Assembly: GCA_900316235.1 (NCBI GenBank)
Contig: ONCC01000025.1
Location: 22,802 to 86,801, forward strand
Length of the DNA: 64,000 bases
Direction: 5' to 3'
Source of the DNA: an uncultured Bacteroidales bacterium
Lineage (GTDB): Bacteria > Bacteroidota > Bacteroidia > Bacteroidales > P3
This document shows, one piece after another, positions 22,387-30,844 of the stretch. Position 1 is the stretch's first letter. Every line of letters begins with the position of its first letter. The notes below the pieces were generated by a model that made no database searches, had not been told where the DNA came from, and was given only the letters and a program-made list of their open reading frames with translations. Made by a program: the position numbers and the translations under genes.

Positions 22387-24154
22387 ATTCAACCCATCCC
22401 AGCACGTCACCTTTCTTCACCATCTGGCCTTGTTTGGCGCAGGTGTCGACCACCTTGCCACCTTTCAGGGCGACGAGTGGCATGAGGGCGTAAGAAGCTT
22501 CGATATGGGCGATAGTGGAACCCTCTTTTACCTCGGTTCCGGGGGCGGGAGGAGTGCTCTGGTCGTCGAAATTCACTTCCCACAGCAGACGTCCTGTGGC
22601 ATCGGCTACGATGGGTGTGGCGCTGGGGTGTTTGGGGGTGATGTAGTTGAGGGCGATGCTTTCGGCAGTGGCGGGAGCCTTGGGAGCATCCTTTTCGGCG
22701 CGCAACTGTGCCACCTCCTTGTTGAAGCGCTCCTTGGCCAGGCCGCTCTTGTAGTCGCGGTACTGGCGGTCGTGCATGGCCAGCTCGAAGAGTTCCTCGT
22801 CGTCTTCGCCACGTTCCCAGCCGTTCTGCTCCATCTCTTTGATGTACTCGGGTAGGGCGTCGGGATAGGCATCCTGTGGCACTCCGGTGTAGAATTCCAT
22901 ACCCTGTGCTTTGGCCAACTCCACGATTTCGGGGGCCAACTCGCCGGGCAGTTTGCCGGCACGGCCGAGAATCATGCTCCACGAGTCCTTGTCAATCTGG
23001 CTGAAACGCGGTTTGCCTTGAGCCATGGAGAGCAGGTTCATCACAGCGATGTTCTTGGTATACTGGCTGAAGGGGGTCACCAGCGGGGGATAGCCCAGCA
23101 TGGGCCATATGTGCTCCACCTCCAGGAACAGCTGCACCGTCAACTCTTCAAACGAGACTTCAGGTTTGCCGTTCTTTTTGAGGGCCATGTTGATAGCGCC
23201 GTGCACACCGCGCAGGTCGCTCATCATCGAGCCCATCATGCCACCGGGCAGGCCGCAACCCACCAGCAGCGAGGTGCTTACGCGGTTGCCGGGGTTGATA
23301 TAGAGACCCAGGAAGTCGTCGATGAACTCTTGCGTCAGTTTGCGGGCCTCCATGTAGGCGTCCATATTGATGTCTTTCACCAGGAAACCGGCATCCTTCA
23401 GCATGGCCTGCACGCTGATGACGTCGGGGTGCACCATACCCCACGACAGGGGTTCCATGGCGCAGTCGATGACGTCGGCACCGGCCTGAGCCACCATCAG
23501 GGTTGAGGCCATCGAGAGGCCGGGGCCTGTGTGGCCGTGGTACTGCACCTTGATGTGGGGATATTTGGTCTTGATTTCATGCACCAGTTTGCCCAGCGTG
23601 GCGGGACGGCCCACTCCGGCCATGTCCTTCAGGCAGATCTCGTCGGCACCAAACTCCACCAACTTGTCCACGATGCCCATGTAGTACTCCACGGTGTGGA
23701 CGGGTGAATGGGTGATGCTCAAGGCGGCCTGGCTGATCATGCCAGCTTCCTTAGCATATTTCACGCTGAGTTCCAGATTGCGGGGGTCATTCAGACCGCA
23801 GAATGAGCGCATGATGTCCACGCCTTGGGCTTTCTTCACCTTGGGCATCAGACGACGCACGTCGGCAGGCACGCCATACATGCGGAGGCCGTTCAAGGCA
23901 CGCTCCAGCATGTGGGTCTGGATACCGGCTTTGTTGAAAGCCTTGGTCCAGGCACGGACGGCTTTGTTGGGGTTCTCACCGTACATCAGGTTCACCTGCT
24001 CAAAGGCGCCGCCATTGGTCTCGATGCGGTCAAAGCAGCCCATGTCCACAATCACCGGGGCGATTTTCACCAACTGGTCTACCCTCGGCTGGTATTTTCC
24101 GCTCGATTGCCACATGTCGCGGTACACCAAGCTGAATTTTATCTCTTTTGCCAT
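22385..24154 (-). CDS. Biotin-dependent carboxyltransferase/decarboxylase alpha subunit (OadA/pyruvate carboxylase B-like)
   Basis: 589 residues. The N-terminal TIM barrel (about 1-290) belongs to the pyruvate carboxyltransferase family: YRDMWQSSGKYQ, ETNGGAFEQ, the metal ligands HGHTGPG (about 208) and the lysine of CLKDMAG (about 175) that is carbamylated in homologues. The middle region is the conserved OadA domain. The last 70 residues look like a biotinyl/lipoyl domain, but the biotin-accepting AMKM lysine is missing (IEASYALMPLVAL instead). So it probably works with a separate biotin carrier. Partner subunits (OadB, OadG, carrier) are not in the window, so the reaction, oxaloacetate decarboxylation or a transcarboxylase step, cannot be fixed. 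Confidence 0.86.
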   Translation of the reverse strand: MAKEIKFSLVYRDMWQSSGKYQPRVDQLVKIAPVIVDMGCFDRIETNGGAFEQVNLMYGENPNKAVRAWTKAFNKAGIQTHMLERALNGLRMYGVPADVRRLMPKVKKAQGVDIMRSFCGLNDPRNLELSVKYAKEAGMISQAALSITHSPVHTVEYYMGIVDKLVEFGADEICLKDMAGVGRPATLGKLVHEIKTKYPHIKVQYHGHTGPGLSMASTLMVAQAGADVIDCAMEPLSWGMVHPDVISVQAMLKDAGFLVKDINMDAYMEARKLTQEFIDDFLGLYINPGNRVSTSLLVGCGLPGGMMGSMMSDLRGVHGAINMALKKNGKPEVSFEELTVQLFLEVEHIWPMLGYPPLVTPFSQYTKNIAVMNLLSMAQGKPRFSQIDKDSWSMILGRAGKLPGELAPEIVELAKAQGMEFYTGVPQDAYPDALPEYIKEMEQNGWERGEDDEELFELAMHDRQYRDYKSGLAKERFNKEVAQLRAEKDAPKAPATAESIALNYITPKHPSATPIVADATGRLLWEVNFDDQSTPPAPGTEVKEGSTIAHIEASYALMPLVALKGGKVVDTCAKQGQMVKKGDVLGWVE

Positions 24155-24233
24155 TGCGTTAATCTATTGATTCAAAAAATATTGTATATATTATAAAAAG
24201 GATGAAAAAAATATGAAATACCTACCATCGGCC

Positions 24234-24296
24234 TACCAACACCCTATCAACTCCTACCGTGGTAGGAGTTGGTTAGGAGTTGGTAGGGTGTTGGTA
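24234..24296. repeat. Nested inverted repeat, copy 1 of a dispersed element
   Basis: Outer arms TACCAACACCCTA/TAGGGTGTTGGTA (24234-24246 and 24284-24296) enclose inner arms CAACTCCTACC/GGTAGGAGTTG. A 44-base core (24242-24285) recurs at 53334-53377 with only two mismatches. It fills the 180-base gap between the carboxyltransferase start and the tatD stop. Confidence 0.85.
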
Positions 24297-24381
24297 ACTG
24301 GTTTACAGCTAGTTATAGTCAGGGTGGTAAAAGGACGTTTTTGCCCGGTTTTTACCCTGATTTTAACGAAAAAAGGAAAGG

Positions 24382-25200
24382 TTAAAGGGAGAAAAGTTCC
24401 GCGGCGGAGGCGGTGGTGACGTCGGCGACTTCGGCGAGGGAGATGCCTCGCAGGTCGGCGATCTTTTGCGCGATGAGGGGTATGTAGGCACTCTCGTTGC
24501 GCTGGCCGCGGTGGGGGACCGGGGAGAGGTAGGGAGCGTCGGTTTCGAGGAGGAGACGGTCGAGGGGTGCGGCTTTGACAACTTCGGCCATGGTGGCGTT
24601 CTTGAAGGTCACCACGCCGCCGATGCCGAGGTGGAATCCCATGTCGAGGGCGCGCTGCGCTTCCTGTACGCTGCCGCCAAAACAGTGCATGACGCCGCGC
24701 CATGACGGACGATTTATTTCGCGCAATAGTGCGAAGACCTCATTGTGGGCCTTGCGGATGTGGAGACAGACGGGGAGGTTGAGGTCGATGGCCCACTGTA
24801 GTTGGGTTTTCAGTACCTCGCGCTGTTGAATCTCGAAAGTGCGGTCCCAATAGAGGTCCATGCCAATCTCGCCCACGGCGATGAAGGAATAACATACTCC
24901 TCCACCACCCTGCGGGCGGTCCCCCTCCCCTAACTTAGGGGAGGAGTATAGGCGGTCGTGGACATGCTGGAGTTCGTCCTCATAATCTTCTTTGACGGAG
25001 GTGGGGTGGAGGCCGGCCATGCGGCGGAAGTGCTGAGGATGAGCATTATATAGGGCATCGAGGGCAGGGGAGGAGCTGCTGTCGATGTCGGGCAGGAGCA
25101 TGGTGGTGACACCGGCGTCGAGGGCGCGCTGCACGGCGTTGTCGCGATCGGTGTCGAAAGCCTCGTCGTAGAGGTGGCAGTGGGTGTCAACGAATGTCAT
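24382..25200 (-). CDS. TatD-family metal-dependent hydrolase
   Basis: 272 residues, TIM-barrel deoxyribonuclease-type hydrolase. Metal ligands: HCH at residues 7-9 (DTHCHL), Glu of GEIGMD (about 111), His of LHIRKAH (about 147), MHCFGG (about 172) and the Asp of LETDAPYL (about 222). Residues about 86-104 (SSPKLGEGDRPQGGGGVCY) form an insertion absent from typical TatD; its DNA is a palindrome (CTCCCCTAACTTAGGGGAG, near 24926-24944), so a small repeat has been inserted in frame. Overlaps the DUF2520 gene by 14 bases. Confidence 0.9.
   Translation of the reverse strand: MTFVDTHCHLYDEAFDTDRDNAVQRALDAGVTTMLLPDIDSSSSPALDALYNAHPQHFRRMAGLHPTSVKEDYEDELQHVHDRLYSSPKLGEGDRPQGGGGVCYSFIAVGEIGMDLYWDRTFEIQQREVLKTQLQWAIDLNLPVCLHIRKAHNEVFALLREINRPSWRGVMHCFGGSVQEAQRALDMGFHLGIGGVVTFKNATMAEVVKAAPLDRLLLETDAPYLSPVPHRGQRNESAYIPLIAQKIADLRGISLAEVADVTTASAAELFSL
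24926..24944. repeat. Palindromic insertion inside tatD
   Basis: Inverted repeat TCCCCTAACTTAGGGGA flanked by CCCTGCGGGCGGTCCCC-type sequence. It encodes SPKLGEGDRPQGG in the protein, a peptide familiar as an in-frame repeat insertion in Bacteroidota proteins. Confidence 0.75.
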
Positions 25201-26005
25201 GGGATTGGATGATTTCGGTCATCATGTCGTAGAGTTGCAGCATCTTGGGGTCGTCGGCCAGAAGTCGGCGCTGGGCGTCGAGGGTTTTCTGGTCGTGGCG
25301 TCGGGCGGGACCCGTCTGCTGCTCCCAAAGGGGGCCATAGTCCATTTTCTTGACCGTCATCTCGGCCAAAGGCCGCAGCATGGAGAAATCGATGCCGTGT
25401 TTCTCGGACAGTTCCTGCGCCAACGCATTGATGGCGTTGCCGAAGTTGTTGACCATCACTGCTGCGAGATGTGCCCAGCGGCGCTGCTCGAAATCGAGGT
25501 GATAGATGTTGTTGCTGATACTGGAGAGGATACTTTCTATCTCGCTCTCTACCTTGGCATTGCTTCCCTCTATGCAAAGGGGTAGACGCGAATAGTCCAT
25601 GGCGAGGTCGCGCACAAAGGTCTGTGGCGACCATACGACACCGAAGTGTTGTGAGACGGGTTTCAGAACTGATGCGGGGGTGCTGCCGGAGGTGTGGATG
25701 ACCAGGGCGTCGGGCAGATGCAGGTCGAGGGCCAGGTCGTAGAGAGCGTCATCGTTGACGGCCAGGAGATAGACGTCGGATTGGCTGTCGAGGAGGGATG
25801 TCTTGTCGATGGGCTGTGCACCCATACGGGAAGCCAAGAGAGCGGCGTGGTCGAACTCGCGTGAGAGGACCTGCCTGATGGTATGGCCTGCTTTGTGAAA
25901 GGCTAAAGCCATGTGGGTGGCCACATTGCCGGAGCCAATGATGGAAATGGTGCGCGAGATCGTGGGGCGACTCGTGCTGGTATTATTAATATTCGTCTTC
26001 TTCAA
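25187..26005 (-). CDS. DUF2520 Rossmann-fold protein (NADP oxidoreductase-like)
   Basis: About 272 residues. The N-terminal Rossmann nucleotide-binding domain (TISIIGSGNVATHMALAF, GxGxxA) is followed by the DUF2520 helical domain (SEKHGIDFSMLRPLAEMTVKKM), similar in shape to pyrroline-5-carboxylate reductase or F420-dependent oxidoreductases; substrate unknown. There is no ATG or GTG between the upstream stop and the Rossmann motif. I chose the TTG at 26005 because it follows AAGGAGG by 9 bases and overlaps the DUF2795 gene by only 20 bases; ATG starts at 26074 or 26137 would add residues encoded within that gene in another frame. Confidence 0.78.
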   Translation of the reverse strand: MKKTNINNTSTSRPTISRTISIIGSGNVATHMALAFHKAGHTIRQVLSREFDHAALLASRMGAQPIDKTSLLDSQSDVYLLAVNDDALYDLALDLHLPDALVIHTSGSTPASVLKPVSQHFGVVWSPQTFVRDLAMDYSRLPLCIEGSNAKVESEIESILSSISNNIYHLDFEQRRWAHLAAVMVNNFGNAINALAQELSEKHGIDFSMLRPLAEMTVKKMDYGPLWEQQTGPARRHDQKTLDAQRRLLADDPKMLQLYDMMTEIIQSHDIR

Positions 26006-26207
26006 AGAAAAAGTCCTCCTTGGTGGGATAGTCGGGCCAAATGTCCTCGATGCTCTCGTACTGATCCCCCTCATCCTCAATTTCCATGAGGTTCTCCACA
26101 ACCTCCATGGGAGCGCCGGTGCGCTGGGCATAGTCAATGAGTTCCTCCTTGGTGGCGGGCCAGGGGGCGTCTTCCAATTTCGATGCTAATTCAAGTGTCC
26201 AATACAT
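25986..26207 (-). CDS. DUF2795 protein
   Basis: 73 residues, acidic, with the DUF2795 pattern: MYWTLELASKLEDAPWPATK, then EELIDYAQRTGAPMEVVENL, and a C-terminus rich in Asp/Glu. The helix-turn-helix-like fold suggests a regulatory role but none is shown. First gene of the DUF2795-DUF2520-tatD run, with a clear promoter upstream. Confidence 0.87.
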   Translation of the reverse strand: MYWTLELASKLEDAPWPATKEELIDYAQRTGAPMEVVENLMEIEDEGDQYESIEDIWPDYPTKEDFFFEEDEY

Positions 26208-26244
26208 ACTCTAAAAAATGTCTGTTTCTTTCTGAAAAATCGTG

Positions 26245-26275
26245 CAAAAGTACATGAATTTTCTATACTGACAAA
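26245..26275 (-). promoter_or_regulatory. Promoter of the DUF2795-DUF2520-tatD operon
   Basis: Minus-strand TACTTTTG (26245-26252) and TTTG (26272-26275), spacing 19 bp, 38 bases before the ATG at 26207. Confidence 0.7.
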
Positions 26276-26287
26276 TTTTTTTTTCAA

Positions 26288-26833
26288 TTAGTTGATATAC
26301 AAATCTTCCTGCTTGCCATCGGCCACAACGGCCCTTCTTCCGAGGACAAATAGATAGTCGGAAAGGCGGTTGAGATAACGGAGGATTATGTCGTCGATTT
26401 TGGCCTCGCGGGCGAGGGTGACCACACACCTCTCGGCGCGGCGGCAGACGGTGCGGCAGACATGACACTGGGCGCCAGTGATGTTACCGCCGGCAATGAC
26501 GAAGTTCTGCAGCTTGGGCAGCAGGTCGCTGAGGGTGTCAATCTGTCGCTCGAGAATATCCACCTCCTCTTCGTCCAGCTGGGGCAGACGGGCATAGATG
26601 CCCTCGTCTTCGGTGGCCAAAAGGGTCTGGATAGTGAAAAGGTTGTGCTGCGCGGCTTTGAGCTCGTCGTAGTAGCCTCCCTGCGTGGGACGGAACATTT
26701 CGGCCAGGAGACCTATGTGAGAATTGAGCTCATCGACAGTGCCGTAGGCCTCGACGCGTTTGTCGTCCTTGGGGACGCGGCTCCCTCCGACAAGGGAGGT
26801 GGTTCCTTTATCTCCTGTCTTGGTGTATATCAT
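26288..26833 (-). CDS. Cob(I)yrinic acid a,c-diamide adenosyltransferase (PduO type)
   Basis: 181 residues. Transfers the adenosyl group of ATP to cob(I)alamin, giving coenzyme B12. PduO-type signatures: the ATP-binding N-terminus YTKTGDKGTTSLVGGSRVPKD, VEAYGTVDELNSHIGL, and the C-terminal RRAERCVVTLAREAKIDDIILRYLNRLSDYLFVLGR. Bacteroidota use AdoCbl for methylmalonyl-CoA mutase in propionate formation, but that gene is not in the window. Last gene of the long minus-strand run beginning at purD, 28 bp after nfu. Confidence 0.93.
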   Translation of the reverse strand: MIYTKTGDKGTTSLVGGSRVPKDDKRVEAYGTVDELNSHIGLLAEMFRPTQGGYYDELKAAQHNLFTIQTLLATEDEGIYARLPQLDEEEVDILERQIDTLSDLLPKLQNFVIAGGNITGAQCHVCRTVCRRAERCVVTLAREAKIDDIILRYLNRLSDYLFVLGRRAVVADGKQEDLYIN

Positions 26834-26837
26834 GTAA

Positions 26838-26866
26838 CGGTTAAAGTTTAACGTTTAAAGATTAAA
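26838..26866. repeat. TTAAAG-type degenerate tandem repeat
   Basis: Three to four units of about 8 nt (GGTTAAAG, TTTAACGT, TTAAAGAT) fill the gap between the adenosyltransferase start and the nfu stop. Similar to the repeat between rpsL and rpsG. Confidence 0.6.
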
Positions 26867-27107
26867 TCTTTTCCACCGATTTTACTTCGGGGATGGCTTT
26901 CTTGAGGGCGGCCTCGATGCCTTGTTTGAGGGTGGCCATGGCATGGGGACAGGATCCGCAGTGACCTTTGAGTCGCACGATGACGACGCCCTCGGCGGTC
27001 ATGTCGATATATTCCACATCGCCGCCATCCTGCTGGAGATAGGGACGGATTTGTGCCAATGCGTTCTTTACTTTCTGCTCGACAATGGGTTTTTCTTGGT
27101 CGGTCAT
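26862..27107 (-). CDS. NifU-like Fe-S scaffold/carrier (Nfu domain)
   Basis: 81 residues consisting of one Nfu domain. The CxxC (Cys50, Cys53 in GHCGSCPHA) binds a 4Fe-4S cluster between two monomers and passes it to targets. IRPYLQQDGGDVEYID is the conserved start. Only 2 bp from the Mrp gene, which is a natural functional partner in Fe-S maturation. Confidence 0.94.
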   Translation of the reverse strand: MTDQEKPIVEQKVKNALAQIRPYLQQDGGDVEYIDMTAEGVVIVRLKGHCGSCPHAMATLKQGIEAALKKAIPEVKSVEKI

Positions 27108-27109
27108 AA

Positions 27110-28189
27110 TTATTTCAGGTTAAGTTTGCAAATCTCTTTGATGGTGTTCTGGGCGAGGGCATCGAAGGCATCGCGCACAGGGTCTTGGGTTTGGGCGGGG
27201 TTGAAGAGTGCCGCGGGCTTGCCGCTGTCACCGCTCTCGGCGATGGCCTGCACCAGGGGAATCTCTCCAAGCAGAGGGATGTTCATCTCCTTGGCCAGCT
27301 TGCGGCAGCCACCGTTGCCGAAGATGTAGTATTTGTTGTTCGGCAGTTCGGCGGGAGTGAAATAGGCCATGTTCTCGACAAAGCCGAGGACGGGGATGTT
27401 GACGGCCTCGTTGCGGAAGAGCTCCACGCCGCGCACCACGTCGGCCAGGGCCACCTGCTGGGGGGTGCTGACGATGATGGCGCCGGTGACAGGAAGGGTT
27501 TGGGCGAGGGTGAGCTGGATGTCGCCAGTTCCCGGAGGCATGTCGACTACCATGTAGTCTATCTCTTCCCACCAGGTCTCGCCGATAAGTTGTTTGAGGG
27601 CGCCGCTTGCCATGGGACCGCGCCAAGCCAAGGCTTTGGAGGCATCGACAAAGAATCCGACACTCATCAGTTTGATGCCATATTTCTCAATGGGGAGCAT
27701 ATAAGTTTTCTCGCCCACATGGTGGCCATAGACCTCTTCTCCCTGGATGTCGAACATAATGGGGATAGAAGGACCGTAGATATCGGCATCAACCAAGGCT
27801 ACTTTGGCACCGGTCTTTGCAAGTGACACGGCTAGGTTGGCTGCCACGGTGCTCTTGCCCACGCCGCCCTTGCCCGAGGCTACGGCGATGATGTTATGGA
27901 CATTCTTCAGCACCTCACGGAACTCCTCCTTGGGGTCGGGCTGTGGCTTGCTGGTGAGGTTGATTTCCACCTCGGCGTTGCGGTCCACAAGCTCGTGGAT
28001 GGCGTTGATGCAGTCGTCGCTCATCTTTTTCTTCATGGGGCAGGCGGGGGTGGTGAGGACTAGGTCGAAGCTCACCTTTAGGCCGTCGACCTTGATGTTT
28101 TCAATCATGCCGAGTTCGGTGAGGCTCCGGCCAAGGTCGGGGTCGTTGACATGGCCCAGGGCCATCTCTATCTGTGTTGTTGTTATCAT
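27110..28189 (-). CDS. Mrp/ApbC-family Fe-S carrier P-loop ATPase
   Basis: 359 residues. N-terminal MIP18/DUF59 domain (about 1-85: VNDPDLGRSLTELGMI) and a ParA/MinD-type ATPase domain with the deviant Walker A ASGKGGVGKST (about 104-114), YGPSIP, and VVDMPPGTGD. In the C-terminal region the CxxC that bridges the cluster in ApbC is not visible: ENMAYFTPAELPNNKYYIFG replaces the ENMSxFxCPxC pattern. The start overlaps the TlpA-like stop by four bases (ATGA). Confidence 0.93.
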   Translation of the reverse strand: MITTTQIEMALGHVNDPDLGRSLTELGMIENIKVDGLKVSFDLVLTTPACPMKKKMSDDCINAIHELVDRNAEVEINLTSKPQPDPKEEFREVLKNVHNIIAVASGKGGVGKSTVAANLAVSLAKTGAKVALVDADIYGPSIPIMFDIQGEEVYGHHVGEKTYMLPIEKYGIKLMSVGFFVDASKALAWRGPMASGALKQLIGETWWEEIDYMVVDMPPGTGDIQLTLAQTLPVTGAIIVSTPQQVALADVVRGVELFRNEAVNIPVLGFVENMAYFTPAELPNNKYYIFGNGGCRKLAKEMNIPLLGEIPLVQAIAESGDSGKPAALFNPAQTQDPVRDAFDALAQNTIKEICKLNLK

Positions 28190-29220
28190 TTGTCAAATAA
28201 TTCTTTGAGTTTGTTTTCTAATTCTTGTCCCCGCAAATTGCGTGCCAGAATATTTCCGTCGGGATCGACGAGCACGGTGGAGGGGATGGATTGGATGCCA
28301 TAGAGTTTCCCGCCGGCCGAGGACCAGCCACGAAGGTCGCTGACATGGTTTGGCCAGTCAAGGTGGTCGTCAGCGATGGCTTTAAGCCAGGCATCGCGGT
28401 TGTTGTCGAGTGAGACACTGAAAATTTCGAAGCCCTGGTCGTGATACTGTTGATAGAGTCTTACGACATTGGGATTCTCCATGCGGCAGGGACGGCACCA
28501 AGAGGCCCAGAAGTCGATGAGTACCACCTTGCCTCGGAGGTCGGAGAGACGACGCATATTGCCGTCGCGGTCGGCCAGCACGATGTCGGGGGCTTCCATG
28601 CCTGGCACCAATACCGTGCGCAGACGGCTGTCGAGATGCTGGACAAACTCGTTGTTGGGCCAATCCCCGATGAGTGCGTCGCGGATTTTCTTGTACAATG
28701 GGGCATATTGTTCGAAGGCCTTTTCAAAATAGGTCACCAGGAAGGCGCTCATGAGAACAGAGGAGTTCTCGGAGAGGAGACTGGCGAGGTCGTTCTCTAT
28801 GGTCGGGTGCCGCTCGTCAAGGTAGGAGTTCTTGACAAGGTTGGTAAACTTCATGTAGAGCTCCATGTTTGCAGAACCCTTGGAAGAGGTGATGTCAAGG
28901 AGGTTGATGGCCGGCATGTAGTTAACGGTAAGGGATATATTCTCCCGGGGGGCCATAATCACATGGATGTAGGGGCTGTTGTTCTTGGTGAGGTTCATTG
29001 CAAGCAAGATGGGTTCAGCGCTGTTGCGCTCGAGTTTGATGCGTCCCTTGGTATCGGGAGTGAGGGTGTCGGTGGGTACCAATCGGCCTCCCTGGGCTTG
29101 GCTGACGATGATATGCATGCCGTTCTCCAGCCCGTTGAAAGTGCAGTTAAGGGTGCTTTTCTGCGCACCGGCGACGAAGGTTGTCGCCATAAGGGTTATG
29201 AGTAAAAACAGACGTTTCAT
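28186..29220 (-). CDS. TlpA-like thiol-disulfide oxidoreductase with DUF4369-type N-terminus
   Basis: 344 residues. A signal peptide (MKRLFLLITLMATTFVAGAQ) is followed by a beta-rich DUF4369-like domain (about 22-115) and a helical linker. The C-terminal thioredoxin fold has the redox motif WCRPC (Cys242, Cys245) in LIDFWASWCRPCRMENP and the cis-Pro segment GIQSIPSTVLVDPDG. Periplasmic, probably reducing or rearranging disulfides; partner unknown. Lies 22 bp after ctpA and overlaps mrp. Confidence 0.9.
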   Translation of the reverse strand: MKRLFLLITLMATTFVAGAQKSTLNCTFNGLENGMHIIVSQAQGGRLVPTDTLTPDTKGRIKLERNSAEPILLAMNLTKNNSPYIHVIMAPRENISLTVNYMPAINLLDITSSKGSANMELYMKFTNLVKNSYLDERHPTIENDLASLLSENSSVLMSAFLVTYFEKAFEQYAPLYKKIRDALIGDWPNNEFVQHLDSRLRTVLVPGMEAPDIVLADRDGNMRRLSDLRGKVVLIDFWASWCRPCRMENPNVVRLYQQYHDQGFEIFSVSLDNNRDAWLKAIADDHLDWPNHVSDLRGWSSAGGKLYGIQSIPSTVLVDPDGNILARNLRGQELENKLKELFDK

Positions 29221-29242
29221 AACTGTTTTGTATCTTTTTTTT

Positions 29243-30844
29243 CTATTTTATTGCACGTGTTTGTTTCAAATCTTCGTCCTCGGGGAGGTAGATGCGGTAG
29301 AAGACCTCTTGGCCATAGAGGAAGTCTCCGATATAGGCTTTCACCATGGTGCGCATGAGGTGGCGCTGGGCGGCGAGGCCTTTCTGGTCGAGGGGGATAC
29401 CCTCGTTCTCGCCAAGAGCCACCACACGTTGGATGACCTGGTCGGACACTATGAAGCGACGGCAGAAGTCGTCGGCAGTGGGATATTGTTTCAGTAATCT
29501 TCCGGCATTCCGGCGTACCTCCTCGAAGGCTACCCGTGAGAGAATACCGTTGGAGGAGAGCTTATTATAGTAGGCGAAGGTGGGGTCTTTCCGGTAAGGG
29601 ATGAGATGGTCAGGGAAGATGCCGCCACCGCCGTAAACCACCCGGCCTCCCACGGTGTAGTAGGGTGTGGAATCGGTGACATGCAGTGTGGGATTGTCGG
29701 CATAGGACTCTTCCATCAATTGGTCGACATAATCGCGGTAGTATTCATCAGTTCCTTTGCTGTAGGGGCGTTGGATGGAACGACCCGAAGGAGTGTAGTA
29801 GCGGGCCACGGTGAGCAGTACCGAGGAGCCGTCGTCCAGTCCGAACTCGCGTTGCACCAGTCCTTTCCCGAAGGTGCGGCGACCGACGATAGTGGCGCGG
29901 TCATTGTCCTGCAGGGCTCCACTTACCACCTCGCTGGCCGATGCTGAGCCTTCGTCAACCATTACCGTCACCTTCCCTTGGGTGAACAGGCCTCCGCGGC
30001 GCGCATTGACGTTCTGTCGCCGCTGGTGCGCCCCTTGGGTGTAGACAATGAGACTGCCGGCAGGGAGCAACTCGTTGGCGATGCCCACGGCTGCCTCGAG
30101 GGAGCCACCCGTGTTGCCGCGCAGGTCGAAGATGAGACTCTTCATGCCCTTGTGTACCAGGTCATACAATGCATCGTGGAACTCGTCATAGCTGGTTGCT
30201 GAGAAGGTGGAGAGCATTATATATCCAGTGGTATCGTCAAGCATACCGCTATAGGCCAGCGATTTGTGGCTAACCACGCCTCGACGGATAGTGAAGCTCA
30301 TGCTTTTGCTGTCTTCGCGGAGAATCTCGATGTCCACTTTCGTGCGACGGGGACCACGCAAGCGTGCTACTACCGAGTCGGCGGGCATCTTCACGCCACT
30401 CACCCTTACGCCGTCAACCTTTACAATCAAGTCGCCAGGCAGGATTCCTGACCCTGCTGAAGGACCATCAGAGAGTACTTGCCCGACATAGGTGCTGTCG
30501 CCTTCGCGGCGTAGTACTAAGCCCACGCCCTCAAAGTTGCCACGCATCATCTCGGTGGTATGTTCGGTTTCGCGGGCAGTGAGGTAGGTGCTGTGGGGAT
30601 CAAGTTCGCTGAGCATCACACCCACCAGCCGTTCGCTGAGCGAGTCGGCATCGACAGAGTCCACATACTGGCTTTCCACCAGGTCGAGGACCTCGCTCAT
30701 CTTGCCCTGCAGGGAGCCATGGTCGGCTGAGGGGAAGTTCTGTTGGTGCGAACCGAACATCAGGCCGATGAGTACTCCCATCACCATGGCGAGGACAACC
30801 AGTATCTTGGTGCCGCTGTTGGACGATTGGTTTTCTGTAGCCAT
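29243..30844 (-). CDS. C-terminal processing peptidase (S41 family)
   Basis: 533 residues, periplasmic Ser/Lys protease anchored by an N-terminal helix (about 13-32). A PDZ domain (about 95-180: GNFEGVGLVLRREGDSTYVG, GILPGDLIVKVDG) precedes the S41 core: LIFDLRGNTGGSLEAAV, the catalytic Ser in EGSASASEVV (about 298-307) and the catalytic Lys327 in RTFGKGLVQ. These enzymes trim C-termini of envelope proteins. Its start directly abuts the stop of the EamA transporter gene. Confidence 0.94.
   Translation of the reverse strand: MATENQSSNSGTKILVVLAMVMGVLIGLMFGSHQQNFPSADHGSLQGKMSEVLDLVESQYVDSVDADSLSERLVGVMLSELDPHSTYLTARETEHTTEMMRGNFEGVGLVLRREGDSTYVGQVLSDGPSAGSGILPGDLIVKVDGVRVSGVKMPADSVVARLRGPRRTKVDIEILREDSKSMSFTIRRGVVSHKSLAYSGMLDDTTGYIMLSTFSATSYDEFHDALYDLVHKGMKSLIFDLRGNTGGSLEAAVGIANELLPAGSLIVYTQGAHQRRQNVNARRGGLFTQGKVTVMVDEGSASASEVVSGALQDNDRATIVGRRTFGKGLVQREFGLDDGSSVLLTVARYYTPSGRSIQRPYSKGTDEYYRDYVDQLMEESYADNPTLHVTDSTPYYTVGGRVVYGGGGIFPDHLIPYRKDPTFAYYNKLSSNGILSRVAFEEVRRNAGRLLKQYPTADDFCRRFIVSDQVIQRVVALGENEGIPLDQKGLAAQRHLMRTMVKAYIGDFLYGQEVFYRIYLPEDEDLKQTRAIK

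Noticed and set aside
24213..24419. A 68-residue plus-strand frame starting in the intergenic repeat
   Set aside because: Built from the inverted repeat and the antisense of tatD; no conserved motif.
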